Assembly (NCBI GenBank): GCA_003184365.1
Contig: NKYR01000048.1
Location: 1-47,820, forward strand
Direction: 5' to 3'
DNA: 47,820 nt
Origin: Evernia prunastri
Taxonomy: Eukaryota; Ascomycota; Lecanoromycetes; Lecanorales; Parmeliaceae
Shown here: positions 1 through 10,170 of the stretch, one piece after another
Position numbering within the stretch: position 1 is the first letter of the stretch
How the letters are laid out: each line of letters begins with the position of its first letter
Made by a program: the position numbers and the translations under genes
The notes under the pieces: model-generated
Told to the model about the DNA's origin: nothing
Database searches by the model: none
The model's input: only the letters and a program-made list of their open reading frames with translations

Positions 1-92
1 TCTTGAATGTCCTTGAGAGACTCCTGGAGTTCCGCCGTATCAAGTGGAGTAGCCTCATCTTCTGAACTCTCAACACCTTTTCCTCGTGCCAT
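1..92 (-). CDS. Partial ORF start, possible retrotransposon gag N-terminus
   Basis: An ATG on the minus strand at 92 opens a frame that runs off the left edge after about 30 residues. The visible part is acidic and polar: it begins MARGKG, continues with a Ser/Glu/Asp-rich stretch and a helix-like segment, and has no domain I can name. It lies about 440 bp inside (on the minus strand) an LTR-like repeat at 531-755. That is where the gag ORF of an element reading leftward would start, so gag is the preferred reading by position alone. It could equally be an unrelated gene start. Confidence 0.35.
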   Translation of the reverse strand, partial: MARGKGVESSEDEATPLDTAELQESLKDIQ

Positions 93-530
93 GTTGTCAC
101 TGTCTAGCACACTCGTTTCTTATCCGTTTGAGGTGCCACGAAGACTGGTAATGCTTTGAATGGTGTTCTTTTGAATGGTAACAGCTTGATGGGGTGGTTT
201 CTTGACTGCTTAAGGAAGAACGTCCAGGCGGAGTTGGATGCGGAGCGGAGAAAGAAGTCTTTGTTCTTTAATGAAGTTTGTTCTTTTTGTTAGGGGGGTT
301 GTTTGCACGAATGCTGGGGTGCTTGCACGTATGCAGCAGTACCTCCTCGTAAGGGGTTTTCCTTGTGGTCAACAAGTCCTAGCCACGAATGGTTCGTTTT
401 GCCCGTAGGTAGGCCACACCCGGATGCCCAATGATCTGACGTCGAAACGTCTTCACAACGGTCCCGATGACAATTTTCTTTTACTGTTCGCTTGTCAGTA
501 CGAACGGAAGGGTGGATGATCTAGTTGTAG
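93..530 (-). other. Putative leader of the LTR element
   Basis: Between the minus-strand ORF and the LTR-like repeat there is no further credible coding sequence. The part from about 429 to 530 is repeated almost exactly at 1092-1193, where it again abuts an LTR copy. It therefore belongs to the element rather than to the flank. I could not find a convincing tRNA primer-binding site next to the LTR end. Confidence 0.35.
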
Positions 531-755
531 TGTCAGAACCGTGCCCAGAGTCAAGTCTAATGGGGGTAAATTGAATAAGACAACTAGATAAAGAGCGAAT
601 ATGTACACAGGAGAAGAGCGCTTAAATACTAGGAAGAATCCCCGCTAGCCTATGTGATAATGAGAATGTGTCAATGACCAATAAATACTCTATGTGCCTG
701 ACACATAGCCATAAACACTCCCTTTGTACCTGACAGCTAGGGTACGTCCGTAACA
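531..755. mobile_element. LTR-like repeat, copy 1
   Basis: A 225 bp unit begins TGTCAGAACC and ends CCGTAACA, so it has the TG...CA termini of a retrotransposon long terminal repeat on either strand. It is repeated at 859-1081 and 1194-1418. Internal element sequence (about 429-530) joins its left end, so if the element reads on the minus strand this is its 5' LTR. No clear target-site duplication is visible. Confidence 0.65.
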
Positions 756-858
756 TTCGAAGAGTATTAATTTAAACTGCATATATAATATAAATTTAAT
801 CTAATCTCTTTTCTAAATTCTTGTCAGGGTCTAGACGTAGTACCGAACTGATAGAGTG

Positions 859-1081
859 TGTCAGAACCGTGCCCAGAGTCAAGTCTAATGGGGGTAAATT
901 GAATAAGACAACTAGATAAGGAGGAAATATGTACAGAAGAAGAGCGCTTAAATACTAGGAAGAATCCCCGCTAGCCTATGTGATAATGAGAATGTGTCAA
1001 TGACCAATAAATACTCTATGTGCCTGACACATAGCCATAAACACTCCCTTTGTACCTGACAGCTAGGGTACGTCCGTAACA
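859..1081. mobile_element. LTR-like repeat, copy 2 (solo form)
   Basis: This is a second, about 223 bp copy of the TGTCAG...TAACA repeat. It differs from the other two by a few substitutions and small indels around 918-935 (for example AAGGAGG in place of AAAGAGCG). It lacks the 102 bp internal segment that joins copies 1 and 3, so it looks like a solo LTR or the opposite end of a deleted element. The left flank ends GAGTG and the right flank runs into an N at 1086, so no target duplication can be scored. Confidence 0.6.
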
Positions 1082-1091
1082 TCGANATGTC

Positions 1092-1418
1092 CAATGATCT
1101 GACGTCGAAACGTCTTCACAACGGTCCCGATGACAATTTTCTTTTACTGTTCGCTTGTCAGTACGAACGGAAGGGTGGATGATCTAGTTGTAGTGTCAGA
1201 ACCGTGCCCAGAGTCAAGTCTAATGGGGGTAAATTGAATAAGACAACTAGATAAAGAGCGAATATGTACACAGGAGAAGAGCGCTTAAATACTAGGAAGA
1301 ATCCCCGCTAGCCTATGTGATAATGAGAATGTGTCAATGACCAATAAATACTCTATGTGCCTGACACATAGCCATAAACACTCCCTTTGTACCTGACAGC
1401 TAGGGTACGTCCGTAACA
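1092..1418. mobile_element. LTR-like repeat copy 3 with adjoining internal segment
   Basis: Positions 1092-1193 repeat 429-530 and positions 1194-1418 repeat 531-755, apparently without a change. A 327 bp block is therefore duplicated about 663 bp apart. The second block starts six bases after the single N at 1086, so either a real tandem insertion or a scaffold-joining artefact explains it. Confidence 0.6.
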
Positions 1419-1960
1419 TCGAGAACTATTAGAAATATACGATTATTTATCGAAAAAGATCTTTAAAGAGATTATTAAATAATCTTTTAAAAGATCTGAT
1501 AAAAAGAAATCGAATAAGAGACTTATAAATATTCGCTAAAGTTATTCTTTCAATTCGCTCTAAATATATATCGTTTTGAAGACAACTTAAAAAAATGTAT
1601 CTATTTGTTAATGTGTATTTTTTTATTCTCAGTAACTAATAAAGAGAGAGTGTTGAAAATATAATAACTTGATATATATAAGATAATTATTTCATATCGA
1701 GCGAGATATTGAAATCAGCTGAAATTATCGAAAGAGAACGGTCTCATCGAATTACGTTATATTATATGTGATGAAAGAATGTAATCTTCTATATCTGATG
1801 AATACAAATATACTTATCTTCTTTCTTAGATAGATTCTTAGCTATACTCAATAATAGATATGCCCACTACATTCTTTCTTACTAGTCGATTCCTACGAAG
1901 TTATCCTAGCCCTACTATTATATTCGCTTAGTCATCTACCTTTTCTGACTAGCTGAGACA
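1419..1960. other. AT-rich tract without genes
   Basis: This stretch is strongly AT-rich, with many TATA, AAAAGAT and TTATTAAATAATC-like words. Stops occur in all frames and nothing in it resembles a gene. The composition resembles repeat-induced point mutation debris and contrasts sharply with the balanced sequence beginning near 1960. It marks the border between repeat DNA and the gene-bearing region. Confidence 0.6.
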
Positions 1961-2187
1961 TACATAGATAGTCTGCCGAATGACGCTTTCCCGGATTGGG
2001 ATTAGTGGGGCAGCCTTCCGTGTTGGCGGGGCATGTTCGTGATGTTCTCTGACAGCATACTCGTCCACCAGATCTTTGGATAAGACAGCACCACAGTAAA
2101 TTTCCCTCAGTCTGTAATTATCTAGGATCCTCCCCGGATATGCCTGTACGAGTTACGCCACTCTTGTTCCGCACACATCACTAACAA

Positions 2188-3175
2188 ATGCAGCTGATCC
2201 TTATCTCAGGCTACCCTGCATCAGGAAAGACCTACCGTTCCATTCAGCTTGTCGAATTCTTCAAGTCCAAGATCCAAGCTTCTTCAGACGAACGATTTAG
2301 TCGCCTGAAAGTCTGCCATATCAACGATCAGTCTCTTGGCCTTGACCGCAATGTCTACAGAGAGGCTCGAACGGAAAAGGATGCTCGAGCTGCGCAATCA
2401 TCAGCTGTGAAGCGAGCTCTGGGAAATGATACCATCGTCGTCTCCGATGGCTTGAACTATATAAAGGGTTTTCGCTATCAGCTGTATTGCGAAGCAAAAG
2501 CTGTGCAGACTCCAAGCTGCGTGGTCAGGATATCACCAAGAATACACTCATGGGATTAAGCTGATGAGCCTAGAGGTCCATGTAGGGACGCCAATTGATA
2601 GATGCCGAGAGATCAATACGAGAATCCTTGAGAGCCATAACAAAGAAAATGGCTACGCAGTGGACATCTTCGACAATCTGGTCTATAGGTACGAGGAGCC
2701 AAACGGCATGGCCAGGTGGGATAGTCCGCTTTTCACTGTTCCTTACGATGACGAGAGCCCACCATGTCAAGATATATGGGACGCTGTAATTGGTTCTGAG
2801 GGGAAAGCAAAGACAGTCAAGCCGAACCTGGCCACCGTGATGGTAAGGCTGCAGTTTCTTCCCTTGGTCCAGTAAAAAGAAGCTTACTTAGCATCGCAGA
2901 AACCTGCCACCGAGTCGGATTACCTCTATGAGCTTGATAAGATCTCCCAGGAAACATTGAACATGATTCTGGAATGGCAGAAGGATCATCTAGGCGAAGG
3001 AGGAGGGGAACTTGCAGTAGCCGAGGGCACCATCGAATTACCTGCAAAACTAGTCACATTGCCACAAATGCAGAGGGTTAGACGTCAGTTTATATCACTC
3101 AATCGACTGCACAATCTTCCAAAGGCCAGGATCCGAAGTTCTTTCATTGAATATCTGAATGACAACCTCGTCTGA
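2188..3175 (+). CDS. KTI12: KTI12 family P-loop protein (Elongator-associated)
   Basis: KTI12 is a small P-loop ATPase/kinase-like protein that works with Elongator in wobble-uridine tRNA modification. It is related to the selenocysteinyl-tRNA kinase PSTK. Three exons are inferred: 2188-2523, 2576-2842 and 2900-3175, totalling 292 residues, close to the usual ~300. The N-terminus carries the nucleotide-binding loop GYPASGKT. Exon 2 contains the family signatures VHVGTP, CREIN and RYEEPNGMARWDSPLF. Exon 3 begins KPATESDYLYELD and ends in the conserved helical tail RRQFISLNRLH. The first intron uses a weak donor (GTCAGG), chosen because it rebuilds SCVVHVGTP in frame. An alternative GT three bases earlier would drop one Val. 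The second intron (GTAAGG...GCAG) is ordinary. The start codon is the first ATG and places the P-loop directly at the N-terminus, as in the family. Confidence 0.92.
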
Positions 3176-3366
3176 GTCTTCTCACGCCATTTTGCGGCTC
3201 AGTCTCCTGCATTGTTGCTATTTGCAAGGGAAATGGCAATTGCAAAGGATGCACCCGCTTTACCAATTTGGTTCATCTGAGGAAACCTGGGCCAACGCAA
3301 ATGCTCGTTCCAGAGAACTACCCACCAGCGGCCAAGTCACCCAGCGAGGAACCCAAGACTGCAGCA

Positions 3367-3945
3367 TCAAGATGGTGACCAGTCCAGCGAGCGGTATTTC
3401 TCTACGATGGCCCAGCAATCATGACACCATCGACACCCACGGGAAGCGACAAATTTACCGTCGACTTCAGGGAAAACCTCGTACCAACCGGCTCGATCCA
3501 CCAAGCATGTGTCTTCCTCCCCCAGCGGCTTGGCTTGCTGACATCCTCGACATCCAAAAACCTCCTTGCGACCAACCCTGAAACTGCGCCTGTCGTAGAG
3601 TCCTTTTAGGATCGCACAGCTGATACATAAGCGGCCTTTGTTGAGTGTGGTGCGTACCGCCGTGTCGCTGAAAGATGCCTTGTCCAAGAGTTTTTTGCAG
3701 CCTGAGCAAGCGAGGGTCTGGAGATTGCGACGCCTGCGAGCTTGCGTCTCAAACATGGAGTGGTACTGTTGCCATTCCGAAGCCGATAGCTTAGGCACAG
3801 TTTTTGTCCAGGTGTCGATACTCTTGCAGACAAGCTTGAGATTGCAAAGCGAGACGGCATCAAGCTCACCTGCAATCATGCTCTGTAGTTCTGGAGCCAT
3901 GTTCAGGAGCGGAGATTTGCTATTCAGGGTTAATGCTTGGTACAC
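3367..3945 (-). CDS. F-box protein with CxxC zinc-type pairs (paralogue A)
   Basis: This is a single-exon ORF of 192 residues. Residues about 13-45 (LLNMAPELQSMIAGELDAVS and on to LVCKSID) match the F-box pattern, which docks proteins onto SKP1 in SCF ubiquitin ligases. The rest is Cys-rich with four CxxC pairs (CSGC, CISC, CRGC, CHDC), probably binding zinc. Short fungal F-box proteins of this layout are common and mostly uncharacterised. The first Met is kept because the F-box begins within 15 residues of it. It resembles the protein encoded at 4873-5424 in length, order of parts and spacing of the CxxC pairs, so the two are probably old tandem duplicates. The substrate is unknown. It converges on KTI12, ending about 190 bp away. 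Confidence 0.75.
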   Translation of the reverse strand: MYQALTLNSKSPLLNMAPELQSMIAGELDAVSLCNLKLVCKSIDTWTKTVPKLSASEWQQYHSMFETQARRRRNLQTLACSGCKKLLDKASFSDTAVRTTLNKGRLCISCAILKGLYDRRSFRVGRKEVFGCRGCQQAKPLGEEDTCLVDRAGWYEVFPEVDGKFVASRGCRWCHDCWAIVEKYRSLDWSPS

Positions 3946-4872
3946 TGGAATGGAATCTACAGCACGTCCTTACCCTCGCTTTTTGGTGCGCTTCACTTTC
4001 CCTTCCATGCTTTCCAATCTCCTTTTGCCGTGGTGTCGCGATTTTTGTCTTAGACCTGCTCACACAAAACTCAGTTAGTCTGCTTTTTGGTCTTCAGTGA
4101 AGGTAGTTGCACAATATTCACCTTTGGAAATAACGGGAATCGGATATGCAGTTTAAGGTACGTACGTGCATGAAGATTTAAAAGTTGCCACAATGTGAAA
4201 GTCTGGTGTTGGACGTGCGTCGATATTGTAGAAGAAGAAGTTCGGTTTTAAAAGTTCTCAACATTGGCAAGGACAGGCCTGGACTTCACTTCTTCAATTC
4301 ACCTTTACTTCTTTCATTCCCTGTACGAGAAAGATTTGGGTGAAAGACTTGGGTGAAGTGAGATTCACTATCAACTGTCACTACCCATTGTGCAGTGCCA
4401 GTACCTTCGATCGGATGCGCTGTTGCTCATTGGTTTTCTCTCCTTTGTGTTTTGTTTGAATAGCTACTAAGCATCGGTAGAGTGGATCCTCATTCTTCAA
4501 TCTCCCGGTAATTGAAGGCAGTCCTGCAGGAATGACTTGTTCAACGGTCAAGTTTGATACAAGTATTCAATCAGTTTTTTCCTCGCAAGCTTTTGGATCG
4601 CCGTGTCTCTATCCGAGCATCAAGTGTCATCTAATGTACAAAGATTCCCCTGGTATTCCCTTCAAAAACATGTTCCCTGTAACTTAGCAAGTTCCTTCCC
4701 TCAAATGTCCATCGAATCTAGTCCTCCACCCTATTGATATCCCTATTCCACGTCATTTTCGCCTGCTCTCTTTCCCATTTCTCATATTTCCAATCACCAT
4801 CCATTCCAATGCCATTCTCGCCGCTTTGACCATGACAATGTGGGACACACCGCGAGCACTCCGCCACCGTCC
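3946..4872. other. Intergenic stretch, no gene seen
   Basis: This stretch lies between the two F-box genes, both on the minus strand. It must hold the upstream region of paralogue A and the 3' flank of paralogue B. A minus-strand frame over 4718-5605 is a compositional shadow of the GC-rich paralogue B and has no recognisable domain. Confidence 0.5.
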
Positions 4873-5424
4873 TCAAACCATCCTCCCATTCACATACATC
4901 GTCACGACCCGCCAGCACTTCTTGCACCACCTCTTGCCCCCCCTCTCCACCTGACCTACACCAACATGCAACGGCAGCCCCGGCACCCTGAACGCCTCGT
5001 ACGCCGCCTCCTCCTCCACCCGCTTCGGCTCCGGGCACGCGAAGCACGAGAAGCATATCTCCCGCCCGTGCAGGAAGTCGCGCGCGTTGTAGTAGCCCTC
5101 CATCACCCCGCAGCGGAAGCACACCCGCCCTTCGAGCCGGTCGCACCGCCGCTTCGCCTGGCTGTCCTGGAAGCACGCGGGCGCCAGCAGCTTCAGGCAG
5201 CGCGTGCAGGCGAGCGCCAGGGGTGCCTTGGTGCGGCGGGCCGTCCGCTCGAAGTCGTGGTGGAAGCGGCGCCAGGCGCGTTTGCTGAGCGGGGGGGCTG
5301 GCCGCGTGAGGGCGTGGAGGGAGCGGCAGGCGAGGCGCAGGTTGGCGATTGAGGCGGGGGGGAGGTGCGTGGTTATCTCGGACACCATCTCGGGGGGGAG
5401 GCTGAGGAGGTTGGCGGCGGGCAT
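4873..5424 (-). CDS. F-box protein with CxxC zinc-type pairs (paralogue B)
   Basis: This is a single-exon ORF of 183 residues. The F-box is at residues about 5-40 (NLLSLPPEMVSEITTHLPPA, then LACRSLHAL). It is followed by CTRC, CFRC, CFAC and CKKC pairs at the positions where paralogue A has its pairs. After the F-box the conserved blocks are a basic helix (KRAWRRFHHDFERTARR), then LKLLAPACF and MEGYYNARDFLHGRE. The family is expected to act as a substrate receptor of an SCF ubiquitin ligase, with the zinc-binding region as a likely substrate or partner surface. The gene is strikingly GC-rich at third positions compared with paralogue A, so the duplicates have drifted in base composition. Confidence 0.75.
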   Translation of the reverse strand: MPAANLLSLPPEMVSEITTHLPPASIANLRLACRSLHALTRPAPPLSKRAWRRFHHDFERTARRTKAPLALACTRCLKLLAPACFQDSQAKRRCDRLEGRVCFRCGVMEGYYNARDFLHGREICFSCFACPEPKRVEEEAAYEAFRVPGLPLHVGVGQVERGGKRWCKKCWRVVTMYVNGRMV

Positions 5425-6278
5425 TTTCTGGGGACTCGTTTGGTGAGGTTGGGTCGTGCTGGGTTTGAAAGGAGATGGAGGAGGCGTTGAGTGGTGGTGG
5501 GGGCGGTCGAGGTTGGAGATGTGTAGGTTGGAGGCAGATTGGTGAGGCTTGGACTGAGAAAGATATACTCACTAGCGTAATGCCAGCAGTACTTTCAATA
5601 TTCATCTGTATGTATTTCGATTTTACGGTTTTGCTTCACCGGTTGGATTCACTGTTTGCGGTGTGAAGTTCGTGGCGAATGTCACTCTTGGAAAGACATT
5701 GTATGTGAACTGAGGGACGGGTGGTTCCTGAACGTGAAGATATATGTTTGTAGTCATTGATTGTGACAATCCTGAAGATCATGACATTTCTGATGTCTTG
5801 AGTAAGATGAGATGGAATGATATAGTGGCCTGCTCATCCTGCCATTGCTCTGTCCTGTCACAAATGCATCTTTGTGACTAGCTTCTTATTGTCTGGAGAG
5901 TTCTGATACTTCCCATTACTGTCGGAGGTCTTTCCCTTTAGGGATGGTGAGACATTTAATTAGTCATCTGTCCAAATTTTCTGTGCTGTTCAGGACCGAG
6001 AGAGTGGCGAACATTTGAACTGAACTGTGGTTGAAAGATGAGCGTACATATAGTCCTTGTTGATTCTTAGATGAGAGAGCGGTAGATAATTGATTCCGTA
6101 TGCTCGTATTAGGATGCGTATCCAAATCGGACCGTCTTGCGAAATCGAGTAACTGAGTGTCCAAATCATTCGCTAAATCATTGCCTGCCAGCAACGGCCT
6201 GGCTCACCAGTCCTGGCGTCCCACTGGCTCGACTATGCCCGCCGCATCTTCCCTTCTCATTTCGTGAACTTCTCCGCC
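5425..6278. other. Intergenic stretch, no gene seen
   Basis: This is the upstream region of F-box paralogue B and the 3' flank of the NLR gene. Short frames occur on both strands, but none shows a family motif or coding-like composition. Confidence 0.45.
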
Positions 6279-6704
6279 TCAGTGACATAATTCGCGCTGA
6301 TGATCGACTGGGGGAAAGGTCCGACATCTCTGAATGGCGGTAGAAACGACGGTACGTACGGATGGTCGGTTCCGAGACCGAGTTGACTCGTCCTTCATAG
6401 CCGGGCAGACCTTGGACTTGGTCGTAGAAGACGGATCCGGCGCTGTCGTACCGGAATCTCAGAGAGGTAACAGTCTTTAGTGTCTGTAGCATATCCCAGA
6501 GTGGCTTGGTAGAGCTACGAAAGCGCTTGAATTCTCTCCGCTAGATGTGGTGTCTTACAAGTATCGACTGTCATCCATGATTCGTTGCCAACTCCATCGG
6601 CTAAGTCTTGCATTCGCCTTTGCGATGCCGGCTTTGACTGGGTCTTGGTTTACAAAAGAGGCGATCCTTGTCCACATCGTCTGGAACTTTTTGGAGGTTG
6701 TTGG
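6279..6704 (-). other. Candidate 3' exons of the NLR gene
   Basis: Beyond the TGA that closes the NLR frame at 6705, the same frame continues with protein-like sequence (FQTMWTRIASFVNQDPVKAG...). It reaches a good donor, GTAAGA, at 6558. A 44 nt intron (6515-6558) would splice in phase to a further protein-like exon (STKPLWDMLQTLKTVTSLRF). A 52 nt intron (6308-6359, GTACGT...CCCCAG) could follow, with a stop ending at 6279. The TGA itself would be removed by a 51 nt, in-phase intron at 6687-6737, but its donor (GTGGTG) and acceptor (AAAAAG) are weak. Alternatives are a nonsense mutation or readthrough in the leaky context TGA-C. The evidence is reading frame and splice signals only. Confidence 0.4.
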
Positions 6705-9279
6705 TCAAGGTAGCTGAATCGGCATCCCATCCACCACCTCCTGCCATTCTTGGCCAATTAGCATTCTGACTGCTAGAGGCCGGGTTTTGAATTCGTCTGG
6801 CATCAAGGGAGGGTTCCCCAGCAGATGATAGTCTGGTCCTGTGGCCTGCAGTACGTAGAGATAGTCGCTCAGGAAGGTCATTCGAGCATCTTGGAAAGTT
6901 TGAAAAGCTGAAATACTCGTCAGATGTCTATTTTCTCTTGCGCTGACAAGGCCTGTTTCTGCATTGAGGAGCAGTTTGCTCCATTTGCCAACATAGTTGA
7001 TGATGATGGCTGTCTCTACCCATCTCAGACATTCTTCAGAGGTAATGTAACTAGTGATTTCTCGTAGTAAAGTCGTGGCCTCCGTGATTTCAGGCTCGTC
7101 GAGATCCGTTGGCAGGTGAACAAGGTGTAAAGCATTCCATATCCCATAAGCCATTTCAAAGTAAGAACCATAGTAGTGTCTTTCCGGATCATCACGAAGA
7201 TTCTGGAGATGCGTCGCAGACGTCTCGCAAGCGGTGAAGTACCAGATTGATGTGGCGCATCGATGGAGCTGGCGTAGTCTCCTTGGTCTCAACATCAAGG
7301 GCAGATTAGCAGCTGGTAAGTTCTGGCTTTCTCTGATGTACTGGTCCGCTGTATGATGAGCTGGGCTTATCTGATACCTGTAAATGGAAGGTACCCCCTC
7401 GACTTGTTGGAAATCCTCCACTCTCATCAACGGAGAGCACAGGTTCGACACCAACTCTGCAGGGTTGAAGAGAGGCTGTCCAAAATTGACCTTTTGGAGA
7501 ACCAGAACCAACGTCTCGTAGTCCACATAAAAGTTGGGTAAGAATGCCGGCAAGTAATCGCTAATATCAAACCACAGCAACACTTGTTGCCCGAATTCGA
7601 GGTCCATTGCCGTGAGTGTCGACTCTTTCGACTTGAGAATTTGAGTGTATAGTTGTGTCAGCCCATGAGGGATGCTCCGTAAATGACGTTGAATAAGTGC
7701 CGCACTGGGCAATCTTTCGATCTCATCCAACATGAGTCGGGCATAAAGCCATAAGCCGTCCGCTGCACGGGTAATCTGACGAGTTACTATAAGTCCAAGT
7801 ACTCCATCAGAAAGCGTCTTCATCTGCAGCACTCGGTGGTCGACGTATTTTTGAATAGGCTGGTTCGTCGTTTTTGAATCGAACAACAAATCCTCGTCAA
7901 AGGAGAAGGGTAATTGCATTGGACGACTAGTGAACAGCATGATCAATATCCCTCCCGCCACGCGTTTCGTATCAAAGAGCGCCTGAAGAAGGTTCTTGGC
8001 ATCTTGTGATTCGTCAACCGCATCGATCATGATGAAGATCGTTTTTGTGGTCTTTGAAAGGCCAAGGAGAAGCGCAGAGTATAAATCGACATAAGAATCT
8101 GCCGTTGCGCGCCCGCTTCTCGTGTATAACGGCTCAAGATCACGATATAGCGCTTCATCAATACGAAGAAGTTGGGAAAGTAGAGTTCGCAAAACATGCG
8201 TGGTTTCCCGCTTCTCAGTATCACTCGCTTTGCAGAAGAAGTAAAGAACGTGCTTTTCGCTTTGTTCTGCCAAATAACTGACAAGGAAAGACATCAAGAC
8301 TGCTTTGCCAGTTCCGGGGCGGCCGAGTATCTTCATCGTCGTTGAATGCTGGGCGTTGAGACAGTCTTGGGCTTGGGGAGCCTCGAGGATCCAATCACAC
8401 GATCCGGGCATATACTCGAGCTGATGTCTATGCAGATCATCCTGTACATTCGAGGGTGACAGCCAACGCTGGGCATTGTTCCGCATTTGGACTGAGTAGC
8501 ATCTGAGCTTCAGCAAAGGATAGGCAATGGGCTGGCTGAAGACCATGAACGAAAAGGAGAGGAATGTCGGAAGCAGAGAGAGAACTGAGAACACATGCTT
8601 CCTTACCGAGTCTAGTCTCCTCTTCAAGCTGCCTTGCTTTCTGACTCTCTTCAATATTTGCGGCATTAGCCACCCAGTCGATCTCAGCACTTTGAAAGTT
8701 GATGTGCTCGGAAACATCGCGGAAGTCCTTGTCGAAAGAAGTGACCATGGCGCGAAGGGAGGACCTAGAGTGAAATCGAACAACTCGAGTGCAAAAGTCG
8801 ATGAGATCGCTGTACAAAGCGCCAATAGCCTTTTGCACTGCAGGGTTCGTCTTGAACAAAATATCGTAGTTGGTAAATCGCTCGAGTGACCCGACGACTC
8901 TGTATAAGATCATGGCCAGGCTCTCCAACGTCTTGAAATGGTCGCTTGCCATTGTAATGACCATGCGTAAGGGGCCCCATATTGGACTGGCTATCCCGCC
9001 ATGGGTCTGCATGATGACATCAATGGCACCCTCGAAGTGCTTGAGAGGCTCGATCAATGGTCTTATCAGCTCCATGAGCCGGATGAATCCTCGCTTCCGT
9101 CCCTGCGCTTGAATGATCATATCCAAGCACATGCCTGCGTTCGCTGGAACCTTCGATGCTGCCTTTTGGGCATCCGGCAGTTGAGACAAATGTTGGTGGA
9201 CGGCCCGTTGCCATGCGTCAGAACCTGGCTGGTTGGCCGAGGGAGCCATAGCAGCTCTAGGCATCACTAAGAATACCAA
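6705..9279 (-). CDS. NACHT-type NLR (STAND) protein
   Basis: NLRs are signal-transducing NTPases; fungal members act in allorecognition and cell-death control. Two exons are inferred (9279-8607 and 8491-6705, joined across a 115 nt intron), giving 819 residues. Residues about 65-215 match the N-terminal helical domain common in fungal NACHT proteins (DUF7708-like; block GPLRMVITMASDHFKTLES, then the block YSDLIDFCTRVVRF). A linker with WLSPSNVQDDL and YMPGSCDWIL follows. The nucleotide-binding domain has a Walker A loop GRPGTGKA near residue 280 and a Walker B segment IFIMIDAVDES near 380. Downstream motifs (LFTSRP and ADGLWLYARLML) are typical of NACHT winged-helix regions. Walker A ends in GKA where most family members have GKT or GKS, so nucleotide binding may be altered. 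No ankyrin, TPR or clear WD40 repeats follow, so the sensor domain is missing, degenerate or lies in the candidate 3' exons. The gene is divergent from the patatin gene at 10171. Confidence 0.85.
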
Positions 9280-10170
9280 GGTACTTTACATAAACGCACG
9301 TACAGGCTACTTTACAGAGTCACATCCTGGCCCTGCATCCCCTCGTGCCATTTGTCAAGCCGAGCGCGTATTTTGTAACTAGCTCCATCGAGTTAGATTG
9401 ACGGAACAAGCCGAGGTCAAATAAGGACCGAGGCTACTTCAATACATCCGGAGACACTGCGGCAAACCCCCGTTTTCCCCTACTCCCCCCGTTTAGTGCT
9501 CTCTCTGCAGCTCTGGATGTGGTGGCTAAGCACGCTAATCTCACGTCATCTACAGTCAAGTAGAGATGCACGACATGCTCTCTCCTGATCACCTCGTGTT
9601 TTGTGATGAGGATTTCTTTCCCTGGTTGTGGAGACACGGCGTTCAACCCATGCACTTGAAATATAACCTGCCAGACCTCCTCTTCATACGTTTCATTCAT
9701 CGCAAAATCTTAAGCTGATGCACCTTGGCTTGTCGCAACACTCCTGTATGCCTTGTGGCTTTTTTGCTGGGAAAACAGCAGCAGCCTCGTCGCAATCCTG
9801 CAAGAACTGTTTGCATGTTCAAAACGCACCCAAGAGTTTTGAGCCACTGGAGGCAGGAGCTATAACCCTGTAAAATGTGCCTTGCTCGGGCAAAGCGTTG
9901 AGGCTTGGCAACCCCCCTTGGATCTTTTCGGCCGTCTCCGTTTCAACTTTTGCTGATGATGCCTTGCCATCGCCTCGCAGGACGCATCCTCGGTTAAGTT
10001 GCGTGACGTCGGCTTTCGGGTTAAGCTACAATGAGCTCAGCTCGCCTTGTGGCACGACTGCGGATGAAACCTGGTGACTGGGGCTGAAATCCACTCTCTT
10101 GCCAATTCTATCCTTTCCCCTCCGTGCTTTTTTTTTTCTCTTGTCAGAAATCCGTTTACGCTCTGCCAAC
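9280..10170. promoter_or_regulatory. Shared upstream region of the divergent NLR and patatin genes
   Basis: About 890 bp separate the two start codons, so both promoters lie here. Near the patatin start, a long T tract followed by CTCTTGTCAG (about 10130-10147) looks like a 3' splice site, so its 5' UTR may contain an intron. I see no convincing gene in the interval. A minus-strand frame at 9434-9700 has no family resemblance. Confidence 0.5.

Noticed and set aside
4718..5605. 295-codon minus-strand frame rich in Pro and Arg
   Set aside because: It lies over the F-box paralogue B gene in another frame and owes its length to high GC. The F-box frame has clear motifs and this one has none.
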